This document shows, piece by piece, positions 60,637-60,874 of a stretch of 60,874 nucleotides of DNA. Numbering within the stretch: the stretch's first letter is position 1; each line of letters starts with the position of its first letter. This stretch comes from Bacillus sp. AFS037270. Lineage in GTDB: Bacteria > Bacillota > Bacilli > Bacillales_B > DSM-18226. A program made the position numbers and the translations under genes. The stretch covers positions 1 through 60,874 of the forward strand of contig NZ_NUNF01000081.1 in NCBI RefSeq assembly GCF_002585305.1, given 5' to 3'. The notes under the pieces were generated by a model. It was not told the DNA's origin and made no database searches. It saw only the letters and a program-made list of their open reading frames with translations.

Positions 60637-60874
60637 GATTGTTGGAATGCAAGGTGCCTTTTGACAGGACTCGCTGTCAATAGCTGTAGATTGTCCGAAG
60701 GCAAGGCGACTTCGGACAGAACCCGCTGGAAAAAGCTGTAGATTGTCCAAGGGAAGGCGATTTCGGACAGGACTGGATGAAAAATGCGTTTGATTGTCCA
60801 AAGGTAAGGCGACTTCGGACAGAACTCGCTGGAAAAAGCTGTAGATTGTCCGGAGGTAAGGCATCTTCGGACAG
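60637..60874. repeat. Tandem array of about 52-bp palindromic units, running off the window
   Basis: GATTGT recurs at 60637, 60689, 60741, 60792 and 60844 (steps 52, 52, 51, 52). The first unit is degenerate. Later units contain an inverted repeat such as TGTCCGAAG with CTTCGGACA, followed by the spacer GCTGGAAAAAGCTGTA. Open frames on the minus strand are repeat-derived (LPLDNLQLFPAGSVRSRL) with no ribosome site seen. Confidence 0.88.

Noticed and set aside
60583..60864. 93-codon minus-strand frame at the window end
   Set aside because: It translates the 52-bp palindromic repeats and their flank; no ribosome site seen, and the sequence repeats LDNLQLFPAG-type words by construction.

Overview
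The window is a low-GC chromosomal segment from an endospore-forming Bacillaceae bacterium. It has AGGAGG-type ribosome sites, GTG and TTG starts, spore-coat and spoVA genes, a tryptophan T-box, and CtsR and FapR operators. Gene content and order follow, from memory, the Bacillus subtilis block yitK/yitL - yitR/yitS/yitT/yitU/yitW - yjzC - yjzD - yjaU/yjaV - med - comZ - fabHA - fabF - yjaZ - yjbA - trpS - oppABCDF - spxA - mecA - coiA - pepF - yjbH to yjbQ - fabI - cotO - cotZ - yjcA. A Neobacillus-like or related soil Bacillus capable of anaerobic nitrate metabolism is my inference; no rRNA or tRNA gene is present to test it.

Layout: (1) 1-5.4 kb: a DUF2777-like gene, asparagine synthetase, a secreted and membrane-anchored alpha-amylase homologue with its catalytic residues replaced, and a stress-type SDR. 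(2) 5.5-11.8 kb: the yit block (YajQ, CvfB, DUF3941, DegV, YitT, DUF3813, HAD phosphatase, YitW, DsrE). (3) 11.9-20.2 kb: a tandem-repeat array, then an anaerobic module: radical SAM/SPASM protein, two Fnr paralogues with C-terminal cysteine clusters, moaA, ric, moeA, mobB and ywiC. Five promoters here have an Fnr-type TGTGA-N6-TCACA-like box whose centre lies exactly 29.5 bp from the -10 hexamer, the geometry expected for activation at -41.5. One of them drives a gene-free interval that folds into a long hairpin and ends in a terminator, a candidate anaerobically induced small or dual-function RNA. (4) 20.4-31.3 kb: yjzC, CtsR-controlled clpB, yjzD, a hydrolase-like protein without its nucleophile, yjaV, med-comZ, FapR-controlled fabHA-fabF, yjaZ, yjbA. 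(5) 31.4-39.1 kb: trpS with a T-box, a DUF3899 gene and the oppABCDF peptide permease. (6) 40-52.8 kb: spxA, mecA, cls, coiA, pepF, yjbH (Spx adaptor), truncated haemoglobin, CYTH protein, yjbL, relP, nadF, an RluD-type pseudouridine synthase, prpE. (7) 52.8-60.9 kb: a CPA2 antiporter, FapR-controlled fabI, coat genes cotO and cotZ, yjcA, a sporulation lipoprotein with a spoVAC-spoVAD-spoVAEb set, a YjcZ-type peptide, and a second tandem-repeat array running off the end.

Several genes form functional circuits. SpxA, MecA and the YjbH adaptor are Spx/Clp proteolysis partners, and Med, ComZ, MecA and CoiA are competence functions. FabHA, FabF and FabI share FapR sites. Fnr, MoaA, MoeA, MobB, Ric and YwiC suit molybdoenzyme-dependent anaerobic respiration with nitric-oxide damage repair. 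The other moa genes and narGHJI are not in this window.

The strongest unexplained signals are a dispersed family of about 60-220 bp hairpin-forming repeats whose GAAAAGCGG-type end sits within about 2 nt of a stop codon in six of eight copies, the Fnr-driven structured RNA, and the triple-site-dead amylase homologue.
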